64,000 nucleotides of DNA from Alphaproteobacteria bacterium (GTDB lineage Bacteria > Pseudomonadota > Alphaproteobacteria > Sphingomonadales > JAKSBY01), in NCBI GenBank assembly GCA_021774625.1, contig JAJFIV010000012.1, forward strand, positions 1-64,000, written 5' to 3'. Shown here in pieces: positions 52,541 through 62,043 of this stretch (the stretch's first letter is position 1; every line of letters begins with the position of its first letter). Both the position numbers and the translations under genes were made by a program. The notes under the pieces were generated by a model. The model made no database searches. It was not told the DNA's origin and was given only the letters and a program-made list of their open reading frames with translations.

Positions 52541-53368
52541 CTAAGGGGTTTCGCTGAAAGCCGCCTGATAGAATTGGTAAACGTCCTGCGAGAGACCGTC
52601 CACGATGTCCGGCGCTGCATTGGAGGCAACGGCAAAGCCATACCCCTTCACCGTCCAGTAGCGGATCTGTTTGTTTTCGCTGCCGGTAAAATTTGATAGT
52701 TCCGACGGCGGGTCTTCGCTCGGCCAGAAAATCACGGCGACGGGGGAATTTTTGTCGGCAACATCAAACTGATAGATGGCGACATTGCCGATACTGGCCG
52801 GAATAATACGCGCGCCCCGATACTGGTAGCCGCGCGGTGACAGATCTGGTAGTGCAATTGATCGGCCAAACAGCTTGGCAATGCGCTCTTCCATATCCGC
52901 GCGCCGTTCTGGCAGAAAATCCAGTGGCAGATCATTCTGTCCGCTGTAGAAATCGTAGGTGCTGGAAATATAGCTGAGCGCATCCTGGATCGGCGATGTC
53001 GGCTGGGGTTGCAGGGAACTGTGCACAAGCCAGCCAATTGCGAACCCGACGGCAATGGAAATAACAGAAGAGCCCGTGCGTCCAAAAGCCATAAAATTGT
53101 TGCCTGGTGCTATGCGCGAAGATTGGCTGAGGCTGTTATCACCAGCGGTCTCGAACAATTTTTTAAGCTTGTCAGGCACCGGACCGGCGATGATATCCTG
53201 CCCCAAAGCCTTCAGGCGTTCATTTTGCTGCCGCATGGCTTCCGCCTGGGCGGCCTGCTCGGGGTTCTCCGCCAGGGTGGCCGCAATCTGCTCCCGGCGG
53301 GCCCGGCTGAGGCCACCGTCAATATATTCCCATAACTCCTGGTCGGATATCTGTTTTATATCAGCCAT
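52541..53368 (-). CDS. Membrane-anchored anti-sigma-like protein
   Basis: The N-terminal ~75 residues are an anti-sigma-type domain (DQELWEYIDGGLSRARREQI; NPEQAAQAEAM), followed by a transmembrane helix (SSVISIAVGFAIGWLV) and a ~170-residue periplasmic domain without known family. ATG 53368 follows the stop of the sigma gene by 10 bases, so the pair forms an operon in the usual sigma/anti-sigma order. It presumably holds the ECF factor inactive until an envelope signal arrives. Confidence 0.8.
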   Translation of the reverse strand: MADIKQISDQELWEYIDGGLSRARREQIAATLAENPEQAAQAEAMRQQNERLKALGQDIIAGPVPDKLKKLFETAGDNSLSQSSRIAPGNNFMAFGRTGSSVISIAVGFAIGWLVHSSLQPQPTSPIQDALSYISSTYDFYSGQNDLPLDFLPERRADMEERIAKLFGRSIALPDLSPRGYQYRGARIIPASIGNVAIYQFDVADKNSPVAVIFWPSEDPPSELSNFTGSENKQIRYWTVKGYGFAVASNAAPDIVDGLSQDVYQFYQAAFSETP

Positions 53369-53378
53369 TGATACTCTC

Positions 53379-53861
53379 TTAAAACTCAGGGCCCCCAAGC
53401 GCGGCATTCAGGGCCGTTCTAGCGCGATAAAGGCGAAGACGCACCATATCCACCGGAATATCCAGAACTCTCGCTGTCTCATCATAGCGGAATTCCTCTA
53501 TGATTACCAAAATCAGAACTTCTTTTTGTTCCCGGCTTAATCCGCGAAATGCCTTGCCGAGATTTTCGGCGGGCGGGACCTCGACGAAAGAAACCGTCTT
53601 CTTGTTTCCTGCGGTCGCATTTGCCGTGAACAGGTCAGACGGTAAGGCTGTCCCGCTGGCATGCGCTGTACTGTTGCAGGTTTTTCGTAAAATACTGAAA
53701 AACTGAATTTTTACCTCCGCTTCCGGGATCAGACGCTGAGAGCCGGCCAACAAGTCCTTTACCGCGTTTTCCACGCACGCATCGCCCTGCTTCGGATCGC
53801 CTGTCACAAGAGAAGCAAAACGGCGCATCCGTGGTAGATAGTCCTTTATCAAGCGCTGCAC
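53379..53861 (-). CDS. ECF sigma factor paired with the membrane anti-sigma
   Basis: 160 aa. Region 2 is weakly conserved (YLPRMRRFASLVTGDPKQGD) and region 4 is clearer (LSREQKEVLILVIIEEFRYD, then VLDIPVDMVRLRLYRARTAL). Similarity to the PhyR sigma-like domain and to EcfG is visible in the YLPRMRRFA/YLRRFA opening. It could therefore be an EcfG paralogue rather than an unrelated ECF. The anti-sigma gene follows directly. Confidence 0.78.
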   Translation of the reverse strand: MQRLIKDYLPRMRRFASLVTGDPKQGDACVENAVKDLLAGSQRLIPEAEVKIQFFSILRKTCNSTAHASGTALPSDLFTANATAGNKKTVSFVEVPPAENLGKAFRGLSREQKEVLILVIIEEFRYDETARVLDIPVDMVRLRLYRARTALNAALGGPEF

Positions 53862-54032
53862 GTTCGCAGACCCTCTCGCTCCCCCGTTGCCGCCACAATC
53901 CGAATGGAACCATTGGCGGCAAGCTATGCCTGAAGAAGAATTGTCCTGATGAGTGCAGGGTCTGGCTGAAACGGACCCTGCGCGGAATCAAACGCGCAAC
54001 AATCTCCCGCTTTTTTATAACCGCACTTTCTG

Positions 54033-54560
54033 TTATTGGGCAAGCATTCTCGAAAAGGTGGTCCGGTCCACTTTGTCCGGCGCACCAACCACTGCCATCG
54101 AATAGGAGCGGTCTGTCCAGAGAGAGAAATTCACATCTTCATAGGTCCCGGCATACATATCCTGCAGTTCGAATACCGAATCCGGTGCAATCACAAAGCT
54201 AATAATCTCCCCACCGCTTCCCTGATAAATCAGCAAGGCAGCGGACCGGTTGCTGGTGGGGAAGACATGTCCGCCCAGGAATGTCATTTTGCCGGCTGCT
54301 CCGGGCTCATTCAGACCAAGTCCGATTGTTTTTTGCACCATACCGGCGAACCTTTGAAATTCATCCGGTAGCAGGCGGGAAGAGCGCGGGCGTTTCACCG
54401 CGTAAAGCCGGTGTGCCAGAACCGCTTCCCGGATGAACAAATCCCGCAAACGCTGCTCCTCTTCTATTTGGCTTTTTACGGATTGCGCGTATGCGCCCAG
54501 CACAAAGCCGAAAATCAATAATAGTGCGCACCAGATAAGACCTGATCGTTTGTTCTTCAT
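54033..54560 (-). CDS. Exported protein with anti-sigma-like C-terminal domain
   Basis: 175 aa with an N-terminal membrane helix (SGLIWCALLLIFGFVLGAYA) and a soluble domain containing MTFLGGHVFPTSNRSAALLI and VNFSLWTDRSYSMAVVGAPD, a pattern of the periplasmic half of transmembrane anti-sigma proteins. It lacks the N-terminal sigma-binding domain. A perfect EcfG-type promoter precedes it. Function is inferred from similarity to known patterns only. Confidence 0.65.
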   Translation of the reverse strand: MKNKRSGLIWCALLLIFGFVLGAYAQSVKSQIEEEQRLRDLFIREAVLAHRLYAVKRPRSSRLLPDEFQRFAGMVQKTIGLGLNEPGAAGKMTFLGGHVFPTSNRSAALLIYQGSGGEIISFVIAPDSVFELQDMYAGTYEDVNFSLWTDRSYSMAVVGAPDKVDRTTFSRMLAQ

Positions 54561-54610
54561 AATCGTGATCGAAAAATTCGCGCCTCCATTGGATCGCTCT
54601 TTACCTCTAC

Positions 54611-54635
54611 AACGCCGAAGGGCTGCGAAAGTTCC
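54611..54635 (-). promoter_or_regulatory. EcfG-type promoter for the 54033-54560 gene
   Basis: On the minus strand GGAAC, 16 bases, CGTT: perfect match. Confidence 0.78.
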
Positions 54636-54647
54636 GCGCGTATTCCG

Positions 54648-54672
54648 GGAACTTTAGAGGTAAATGCAGGTT
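54648..54672 (+). promoter_or_regulatory. Near-consensus EcfG-type promoter for the PLD gene
   Basis: GGAAC, 16 bases, GGTT (consensus CGTT). Lies 32 bases upstream of ATG 54704 and back to back with the 54611-54635 promoter. Confidence 0.55.
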
Positions 54673-54703
54673 AGTAAGATAAGCAGCAACCCCAGGTGAC
54701 GGT

Positions 54704-55855
54704 ATGCCCACTTCTTCGACGGTTGATGATATCCTCTCAGACGATATACGCCCTTCTCTCCGCGCCGGTAATTCCACGCAGCCCTTTTGCGATGGGGACG
54801 AGATTTTTGCGGCCCTGCATGACGCCATCCGAAAGGCGCAGCACCGTATTCTGTTTCTCACCTATATTTTTGAAGATGATCAGGAGGCCCATAAATTCTC
54901 CGCGCTGCTGGCGGAACGGGCGCGGGCCGGGGTCGATGTCTATGTTTTACTGGATGGTTTCGGCGCCAAGGCGATCAGCCGCCGGGATCGCCGAACGCTG
55001 AGAAAGGCGGGCGCTGTTGTGAAATGGTTTCGGCCTCTTGAATGGTCGCATCCTTTGAACCTGTTCCGGCGTCTTCACCGCAAACTGATGGTGGTTGATG
55101 GCGAAGTCGGCTTTACCGGCGGGATCGGCATTTCCACTGAATGGCTGGATGGCAGGGGCACACCGCCCTGGCGTGATATGCAGTTTGCCCTGCGCGGACC
55201 TATTGTCGGCGACCTGATCGACGGTTTTTGGGAAAGCTGGCGCACCGGCGGCAACAAGATGCCCAATGTACCCAAAATCGGGGATGATTATGCCGCTGTG
55301 GGCGACCAGAAAATGTATTGTGTCCGTTCCCGTCCCGAATTGCGGGTAAGGCCGGTGGAAAAGCTTTTTCGCGATCTGTTGATGGCGGCGAAAAACAATG
55401 TGACCATAGGCACCGCCTATTTCAATCCGACCGATAGCGTGGTTGACCAATTGAGGAAAGCGGCGAAGCGCGGGGTTGATCTGAAGATTATCATGCCGGG
55501 CCGTCATGTCGATAACAAGGTATCGCAATGGGCCGGCTCGTGGTGCATCGAAGACCTGCTGAAAGCCGGCGTGCGTTTTTTCCGCTACGATCCCGGCATG
55601 TATCATGTAAAGCTGATGCGCGTGGACCAAGCGATCACGGTCATCGGCTCCGCCAACCTTAATCACCGTTCGTTCCTGCAGGATCAGGAGCTTTGCATTG
55701 TGGTGGAAGATGAAAGCCTCGCGGCCGATATGGACGCGGTCCTTGCGGATGATCAGGAAAACGCCACCGAAATCACCCTGGAGCTCTGGCAGCGCCGCCC
55801 CTTCCGCCGCCGCCTGATCGAAAAACTGGCCTACCCTTTTCGGGCGCATGGTTGA
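54704..55855 (+). CDS. Cardiolipin synthase-like phospholipase D protein
   Basis: 383 aa with two HKD motifs: RLHRKLMVVDGEVGFTGG and MYHVKLMRVDQAITVIGSAN. It lacks the two N-terminal membrane helices of ClsA, which fits the ClsB-like group. It would join phospholipids to form cardiolipin or a related lipid. The ATG has a weak ribosome site. The EcfG-like promoter suggests membrane remodelling as part of the stress response. Confidence 0.88.
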   Translation: MPTSSTVDDILSDDIRPSLRAGNSTQPFCDGDEIFAALHDAIRKAQHRILFLTYIFEDDQEAHKFSALLAERARAGVDVYVLLDGFGAKAISRRDRRTLRKAGAVVKWFRPLEWSHPLNLFRRLHRKLMVVDGEVGFTGGIGISTEWLDGRGTPPWRDMQFALRGPIVGDLIDGFWESWRTGGNKMPNVPKIGDDYAAVGDQKMYCVRSRPELRVRPVEKLFRDLLMAAKNNVTIGTAYFNPTDSVVDQLRKAAKRGVDLKIIMPGRHVDNKVSQWAGSWCIEDLLKAGVRFFRYDPGMYHVKLMRVDQAITVIGSANLNHRSFLQDQELCIVVEDESLAADMDAVLADDQENATEITLELWQRRPFRRRLIEKLAYPFRAHG

Positions 55856-55998
55856 TTTCGTAGTGTGCGCGCACACCTAAACTTGAACCAGAAAAGACTC
55901 TATTATGCGTCTAAATTTAGGGGCTGGTATAGATAGCTGAGGAAGGTTATTTATGTCAGATGGGTCAATCTGATCGGAAAAGGCTTTAGATTCTCAGG

Positions 55999-56520
55999 TC
56001 AGGCCTGTGTGTTCTTCGGTTCGTTCTCCGGGAAATCCGGCAGGTCTTTGGCGCCTTCTCCGGCGATTTCCCCGCCCCATTCTCCAATCATTTGCCGGCG
56101 GACTTTGCCAAGCCTTCTGGCGCGGTCGCCGGCCATCATCTGCCGTATCGTCGATGCTATCTGCGGTCCCAGCCACAGTGCCGCCAGCCCCAGTGCCGCC
56201 GTGCCATACATGACAAGCCATGAATAGATATCGGAGAGGGTTCCGAGCGCCGCGGAAAAGCCCTTGCCGCTGCCCCAGACCGTTACCAGGTAAGGCACCA
56301 CGCCGGTGGCGTTAAAGGTAAAAATAGTGCTTAATCTGAGGCTGCGGAAGCGGTGCTGATCGACCAGCCAGGCGGCGAGGGTTGGGGCAAGCCCGACTAC
56401 CGTTAGCGCGGCCATGGCCGGAGATACAAACAGAAAGGCGCCCAGCCCAAGCGAGATGCCAATCCATTTGAAGGAATTGTTGCTTGCGCCCGCCGCCGCC
56501 CTTTGCCGCTTCGCCGCCAT
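55999..56520 (-). CDS. Membrane protein of unknown function
   Basis: 173 aa with a basic N-terminal tail, four predicted helices (for example WIGISLGLGAFLFVSPAMA; YGTAALGLAALWLGPQIAST), then a polar tail ending in Pro- and Glu-rich residues. It starts directly after the stop of the pseudokinase-like gene and is likely part of the same operon. No family is recognised. Confidence 0.7.
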   Translation of the reverse strand: MAAKRQRAAAGASNNSFKWIGISLGLGAFLFVSPAMAALTVVGLAPTLAAWLVDQHRFRSLRLSTIFTFNATGVVPYLVTVWGSGKGFSAALGTLSDIYSWLVMYGTAALGLAALWLGPQIASTIRQMMAGDRARRLGKVRRQMIGEWGGEIAGEGAKDLPDFPENEPKNTQA

Positions 56521-56521
56521 T

Positions 56522-58525
56522 TCAGAACCCCACCGTATAATTGAGAATGGTCGCTGTCAGCATGAGGAAGCCGATGACGGCCGCCGCCTGATACCCAACT
56601 CTGAGCGATTGATCCTCCCCTGGCAAAATACGCCGCTTTAGCCAGCGCTGCTCATTTTCTATTGCCGCAAAACGCTGCCGCGCTACGGCAAATTCCTTGG
56701 CGTCCTGCCGTGCCTGATTGGCAAAATCAAGCTCGCGCACCATGCGGACCAAACTGCCGCTGTCCGCCAGCCGCATCAATTTGGCAGCCAGGGTTTCCCG
56801 GCGGACACGGTTCTTCAGAACTTTGATGGAAGGCTTCAGAGCGCCGGCAAAACGCCGGGACAGATTGGGCAAGTGCGGGATACTCAGTTTCCGTTGAAAA
56901 AGCGCCATGATATCCAGCAGCGCCAGGGCATATTGCCCGCCCGTCATATTGGGATTGGCCAGTGCCTGCAATTTGCGATCAAAGCCCTGTATCTTGGTGG
57001 CGCAAAAAGCCGCCAGATGCCGGTCAAAAATAGTGGAAAGTTCGCCGCCCGCGCCTGCCTGTTCGTCCGCTGCCAGCAGAGCGTCACGGGCCGTAGCGGT
57101 CCATTTGCCCTGACATTTGGCGCTCAGACACGGCAGGGACGGATTGACTTCATAAAGAGCCCGTTCCAGGCCATGGCCCAGATGATTGTGCTGGGCGAGC
57201 TCTGCCACCCGGCTAACTTCATAGCTCAGGCTTTTTGCAATGGTTTTCTTTTCATTGGCAATTTCGGCAACGCTTGCAATCAATTGCGACGCCAGCAGTT
57301 CATGGAAGATCGCCATCCGGTCCCGGTCATCCCGGTGCTGCGCATCGGCAATCGCCGGCCCCAGACCGTCGAAGCAAACGGCAACCCGGCGGTATCGGAC
57401 CGGTCCGGCCGGATCAAGAAACATGCAGACTTTTGCAATCATCTCCGCATCCGCCTTGGGATTGGGCGCTAATTCCACGGCGGGTTTGACATTGATCAGA
57501 CGTTCCATCCGGTCAGAAAGGACATCGTGGCTTAACGCCTGCTGACTCCATTCAAGGAAATTCTGTTCCCGAATATAAGCGGCGGCAGGGACGATATTTT
57601 CGGCAAAAGCCTGCGCCAGATGCCGCCGGTCGGCATAGGTCTTGCCGTTAAAGTTGATCGGCTTGCTGAGACTCCAGTTTTTCATGCCGGATCGTTTTTG
57701 CGGGACAATGCCGTCCACCCACTGAGCGAGATCATTAAGATTCCAGCGCTCGGCCGGGTTATCATTCAGAAGGCCGCGCAGCATTACGCCCATGGCTCCG
57801 GGGATTTCATGCTTGCCGCATAGCGCACGGAATGATCCGTGATGAATGCGTGCGGCCAGAAAGGCTTCGGGCGCCTGATCATAACCGGGCCACTGATTAA
57901 GATAACAGGTGAGGATGGCCGCGCCCAGCGCGAAAAGATCCGCGGTTTCATTGGCTTCCCCGCGGCCAAAGGGGTCGGCAACGGCCCTTTCCAGTGGTTC
58001 GAAAGCGGCAAGCTGGCCTGAGCCTGCGGGCATGCTGATACATTCACCAAGAATAATTGCATTGTCACCGGGCACGGCGAAAAAGATATTATTGGGCCGG
58101 ATCGCGCGGTGCGTGATGTCCCGTTCATGCAGGGTGCTGAGGGCGCTGATGGCTGCAGGGATCAGTTGCTTTCTGATCAGCCTTTCGGTCACATTGGGAT
58201 GGACGCCGCCCGCCGACATGAGCGCCTCCCCCAGCGGCCGTTCAAACAACGTAACCAGTCGCACACCATCCTTGCCGGCCGGCATGACTTCCTGATCGAC
58301 AGGATTGACAAGGTTGGTTACCGGCGCCTGTAAAAGCGACTTTGCCACATCATTGCGGCTGGGAATGGCGCGCTCCTGAACCAGGCCATAGACCGGATGT
58401 TTGGGATTATCGGCATCGGAAGCCGCATAGGCCTTTCCGCCCGGCGAATCGAACGCGGGCAGCGCACTGGCAAAATCAACCTGATATGCCGCATGATATT
58501 CGCCTGTCTGGTCGCGGGCCGCCAT
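56522..58525 (-). CDS. Protein kinase-like protein with degenerate active site and C-terminal membrane anchor
   Basis: 667 aa. A kinase-like domain spans about residues 45-260: LHERDITHRAIRPNNIFF sits at the catalytic loop, where HRD is replaced by HRA, and no DFG is seen (ILGECISM). A long helical region follows (about 300-620), and the C terminus is one transmembrane helix (AAVIGFLMLTATILNYTVGF). The missing catalytic Asp suggests a pseudokinase or a divergent kinase. The following membrane protein gene is in the same operon. Confidence 0.75.
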   Translation of the reverse strand: MAARDQTGEYHAAYQVDFASALPAFDSPGGKAYAASDADNPKHPVYGLVQERAIPSRNDVAKSLLQAPVTNLVNPVDQEVMPAGKDGVRLVTLFERPLGEALMSAGGVHPNVTERLIRKQLIPAAISALSTLHERDITHRAIRPNNIFFAVPGDNAIILGECISMPAGSGQLAAFEPLERAVADPFGRGEANETADLFALGAAILTCYLNQWPGYDQAPEAFLAARIHHGSFRALCGKHEIPGAMGVMLRGLLNDNPAERWNLNDLAQWVDGIVPQKRSGMKNWSLSKPINFNGKTYADRRHLAQAFAENIVPAAAYIREQNFLEWSQQALSHDVLSDRMERLINVKPAVELAPNPKADAEMIAKVCMFLDPAGPVRYRRVAVCFDGLGPAIADAQHRDDRDRMAIFHELLASQLIASVAEIANEKKTIAKSLSYEVSRVAELAQHNHLGHGLERALYEVNPSLPCLSAKCQGKWTATARDALLAADEQAGAGGELSTIFDRHLAAFCATKIQGFDRKLQALANPNMTGGQYALALLDIMALFQRKLSIPHLPNLSRRFAGALKPSIKVLKNRVRRETLAAKLMRLADSGSLVRMVRELDFANQARQDAKEFAVARQRFAAIENEQRWLKRRILPGEDQSLRVGYQAAAVIGFLMLTATILNYTVGF

Positions 58526-58615
58526 GTCTTACACCCCATATTGCTTATGCAAAAATGGCAAAATTCACCGCTTACAGCATAATGCCGGGACGTTTAAGAC
58601 AGTGTTAAGCTTATT

Positions 58616-59875
58616 CTAAATTGCAAATAAGCCTTTGATCGTCTCGAAAGGGGCCAGGGCGGCGGATTGTCCGACGGAAGCGACGGCCAGATCGCCGGAA
58701 AGGGTACGGGCCGCCACCTGCTGGACAGCCCGGACATCAATGGCGTCGACTTTTTCAATCATTTCCCCGATTGCCAGCGGGCGGTCAAAAATCAGCATCT
58801 GGCGGCCCAGCTGTTCAATCCGGGAGGTCGAACTTTCCAGCGACATGAGAAGGCCGGCCCGTAACTGGGCGCGGGCGCGGGCGACTTCGGCCTCATCAGC
58901 CCGGTCTGCCAGTTTTTTCATTTCTTCAGCAATTACCGGCATCAGGGCGCCCGCCTGTTCCGGATCCGTCCCGGCATAAATACCGAACAGCCCGGTATCG
59001 GCATGGGAGGAGGTGAAGGAATAGACCGAATAGGCCAATCCCCGGTTTTCGCGGATTTCCTGAAACAGCCGTGATGACATGCCGCCGCCGAGTACCGTGG
59101 AAAACACCTGAAGCGCATAATAATCGGGATCGGTATAAGGAATGCTGGCAAAACCCAGAGACAGATGAAGCTGCTCCAGCTGCTTTTCAATCCGGCATTC
59201 GCCGCCGCCAAATCTGGCAGGCTCGAAGGCCCGGACCCGCTCTGCAGGCAAATCGGCAAAGGCCGTTTCGATCAGGCTGACGATATCGCCGTGAGAGACA
59301 TTCCCCGCCGCCGCGACCACCATGGACGAGCCACGGTAATGGGTGTTCATATAGGAGCGGATCAGGCCGGGCGTGAAGTTCCGGATACTTTCCTCGGTTC
59401 CCAGAATGGAGCGGCCCAAAGGCTGGTCGGGAAAGGCTGTTTCCTGCAGCTTGTCGAAAATAATATCGTCCGGCGTATCATTGACCTGGCCCACCTCCTG
59501 CAGGATCACATCCTGTTCCCGCGCCAGTTCTTTTTGGTCGAACAGAGAATTTTGCAGGATATCGGCGAGGATATCGGCGGCAAGCGGCACATCTTCTTTC
59601 ATGACCCGGGCGTAATAGGTCGTATGATCGCGGGAGGTATAGGCGTTGAGATGCCCGCCCACGGCTTCGATCTCTTCGGCGATGGCCCGTGCCGTGCGGC
59701 GTTTGGTTCCCTTGAATGCCATATGTTCCAGCAGATGCGAGACGCCGTTCTGCTCTTTCTTTTCATAGCGTGCACCGACATCGGCCCAGATACCGATCGA
59801 GGCGGTTTTCAGATGCGGCATATTTTCGGTGATGACCCGGATGCCGTTTTTCAATCGGCTGAGTGTGACTGTCAT
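58616..59875 (-). CDS. M16 family zinc peptidase (processing peptidase-like)
   Basis: 419 aa. The inverted zinc motif HLLEH is at residues 47-51 (GVSHLLEHMAFKGT), and the downstream acidic residues for the third ligand lie in the usual place. The C-terminal half carries the second M16 domain (GGGMSSRLFQEIRENRGLAY). It is the alphaproteobacterial relative of the mitochondrial processing peptidase beta subunit. Its start overlaps the thrC stop by ATGA. Confidence 0.93.
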   Translation of the reverse strand: MTVTLSRLKNGIRVITENMPHLKTASIGIWADVGARYEKKEQNGVSHLLEHMAFKGTKRRTARAIAEEIEAVGGHLNAYTSRDHTTYYARVMKEDVPLAADILADILQNSLFDQKELAREQDVILQEVGQVNDTPDDIIFDKLQETAFPDQPLGRSILGTEESIRNFTPGLIRSYMNTHYRGSSMVVAAAGNVSHGDIVSLIETAFADLPAERVRAFEPARFGGGECRIEKQLEQLHLSLGFASIPYTDPDYYALQVFSTVLGGGMSSRLFQEIRENRGLAYSVYSFTSSHADTGLFGIYAGTDPEQAGALMPVIAEEMKKLADRADEAEVARARAQLRAGLLMSLESSTSRIEQLGRQMLIFDRPLAIGEMIEKVDAIDVRAVQQVAARTLSGDLAVASVGQSAALAPFETIKGLFAI

Positions 59876-61266
59876 ACGAACGCTCTTTCGGAAATATAGC
59901 TTTTCAGTCCATCAAGATCGGCAGTCAGGGACTTAAAGTGCTCCCGCCGGGTAAACAGATCGGCAAGATCATCGGGCAGGGGAGGGTGGACGCCGGTCGC
60001 TTTTTCCACCGCAGCGGGGAACTTTGCCGGATGCGCGGTGGAAAGGCAGACCACGGGTCCCTCAATTTTCCTCCGGAACGATTGCGCTGCCCTCACCCCC
60101 ACCGCCGTGTGTGGGTCGATCAGATAGCCGGACTGTCTGTAGACGTCGCCAATGGTATCTAGCGTAACGCCGTCATCGACGCGCATGGCAGAGAATGTGG
60201 CGCTGAGCCGCGCCATATGAGGCTCTGTGAGCACAATCCCCCCGTCGTTGGATATTTTTATCATTTGTTGCCTGACAGCATCGCCGTCCCGGCCCAAAAG
60301 GTCAAATAAAAGCCGTTCAAAATTACTTGATTGCTGGATATCCATGGCCGGGCTGAGGGTCTGCTGGACCGTTCCCTTGCTGTAATCCCCGGATCGAAAC
60401 GCACGGGCCAGGATATCGTTCTCATTGGTGGCGATGATCAGTTTTTCGATGCCGAGCCCCATCCGACCGGCGGCGTAACCCGCAAAGACATTGCCGAAAT
60501 TACCGCTCGGGACCGAGAATGTGATTTTTTTGTCCGCACCGCCAAGCCGGCTTGCCGCATAAAAATAATAGACGGTCTGCGCCGCGATCCGCGCCCAGTT
60601 GATGGAATTAACGGCATTAAGCCGGTGTTGTTCGCGAAAGGCAGCATCGGCAAACAGGGCTTTGACCAGGGCCTGACAGTCATCAAAGGTGCCATCGATG
60701 GCGATATTGAATATATTATCGGCCCGGACTGTGGTCATCTGGCGGCGCTGGACGTCTGATATCCGCCCGGAAGGGTGCAGCATGAACAGTTTCACCCGCT
60801 TTGATCCCTTAAAGGCGTCAATGGCGGCGGACCCGGTGTCGCCAGAGGTTGCGCCCACGATCGTGATATGCATCCCGCGCCTTGCCAGAATATGATCCAG
60901 CAGCCGGCCCAGAAACTGCAGGGCGAAATCCTTGAAGGCGAGGGTCGGGCCGTGGAACAGTTCCAATACCCACAAATCATCGCCAATTTCCTTAAGCGGA
61001 GCGATGTCCGGATGACGGAAGCCGGCGTAAGCATGCTTCAGCAGTGTCTGCCGGCTATCTTCATCCATTGAACCCGTCATAAAGGGGCTGAGGATATGAT
61101 CCGCAACCCCGGCATAGGATTGGGCGACAAAGCCTTCGCGCGCTTTGGCGTCAATCGCAGGCCAATGGTCCGGCACATAAAGCCCGCCATCGGATGCCAG
61201 GCCGGTCAGGGCCACCCCTTCAAAATCAAGCGGGCGGGCACCCCCTCTGGTGCTTATATAGTGCAA
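59872..61266 (-). CDS. thrC: Threonine synthase
   Basis: Converts phosphohomoserine to threonine with pyridoxal phosphate. Lys112 in LAFKDFALQF binds the cofactor; GATSGDTGSAAIDAFKGS is the phosphate-binding region, and PSGNFGNVFAGYAAG follows. 464 aa with the N-terminal MHYISTRG typical of this type. Forms an operon with the M16 peptidase; this gene order is common in alphaproteobacteria. Confidence 0.95.
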   Translation of the reverse strand: MHYISTRGGARPLDFEGVALTGLASDGGLYVPDHWPAIDAKAREGFVAQSYAGVADHILSPFMTGSMDEDSRQTLLKHAYAGFRHPDIAPLKEIGDDLWVLELFHGPTLAFKDFALQFLGRLLDHILARRGMHITIVGATSGDTGSAAIDAFKGSKRVKLFMLHPSGRISDVQRRQMTTVRADNIFNIAIDGTFDDCQALVKALFADAAFREQHRLNAVNSINWARIAAQTVYYFYAASRLGGADKKITFSVPSGNFGNVFAGYAAGRMGLGIEKLIIATNENDILARAFRSGDYSKGTVQQTLSPAMDIQQSSNFERLLFDLLGRDGDAVRQQMIKISNDGGIVLTEPHMARLSATFSAMRVDDGVTLDTIGDVYRQSGYLIDPHTAVGVRAAQSFRRKIEGPVVCLSTAHPAKFPAAVEKATGVHPPLPDDLADLFTRREHFKSLTADLDGLKSYISERAFV

Positions 61267-61320
61267 AGAGACCTCCAGCCTCGGTCAAATAAGGCGCGTC
61301 ACTCTAGTGAGGGTGGGGGA

Positions 61321-62043
61321 TCAAGGCAAGTCCGGCATTTTCCGCACATGATAGGCAGCAAAGACCCCGAGCAGGACAAGAGCGAGACCGTACCAGGTGA
61401 TGGCATATTGCAAATGGTCGTTGGGGATGTCGATGCGGGTCTGGCCGCCAATGGGATAGCCGCCGGGATTGGGTGTTGCATCCGCTTCGATGAAAAGCGG
61501 GGCGACCGGGGCGATTTCCATATCGCCCGCCATTTTTTCAATGTTGGCGGCGTACCAGACAGTGCCGTCCAGCCGATCATCGGGGGTGAACCATCCGGGA
61601 TGCCTGCTTTCCCTGGCAAGACCGGTGACGGTTACCGTTCCTGTCACCTGCGCCATAAGTCTGGTTTGCGGATTTTTTCTTTCAGGTGGCACCCACCCGC
61701 GATTGACCAGGATCGTTGGACCGCCGTCCGCCCGGATCAGGGGGGTGATGATCTGATAACCGGGACCGCCATCAGGGCTGACGGTAAAGAGATGACGTTC
61801 CTTTTCATGAATAAATCTGCCGGTGGCTGAAACGGGACGGTAAATCCAGTCTTCAGGCGTCCGGACCCGGGCGGGCAGGGACGCCGGCCTTTCCGCCATT
61901 TGCCGGTCGATAGTGGCAATCAGATCTGATTTCCATTGTAGCCGCTGCACCTGCCAGCTGCCTAGGCCGATCAGCACAATCAGCGCCGCCACGGTCAGGC
62001 CCAGCGCCCAGGGACCAGGGCGGATGAATTTAATGCCAGTCAT
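61321..62043 (-). CDS. SURF1 family cytochrome oxidase assembly protein
   Basis: 240 aa with one transmembrane helix at each end (LGLTVAALIVLIGLGSWQVQ; AITWYGLALVLLGVFAAYHV) and the family residues LGSWQVQRLQWK, ILVNRGWVP and YFAAxx-like PLFIEAD. ATG 62043 is chosen so that the first helix starts the protein; the open frame reaches 62097. It overlaps the end of the DUF983 gene by 14 bases. Confidence 0.92.
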   Translation of the reverse strand: MTGIKFIRPGPWALGLTVAALIVLIGLGSWQVQRLQWKSDLIATIDRQMAERPASLPARVRTPEDWIYRPVSATGRFIHEKERHLFTVSPDGGPGYQIITPLIRADGGPTILVNRGWVPPERKNPQTRLMAQVTGTVTVTGLARESRHPGWFTPDDRLDGTVWYAANIEKMAGDMEIAPVAPLFIEADATPNPGGYPIGGQTRIDIPNDHLQYAITWYGLALVLLGVFAAYHVRKMPDLP

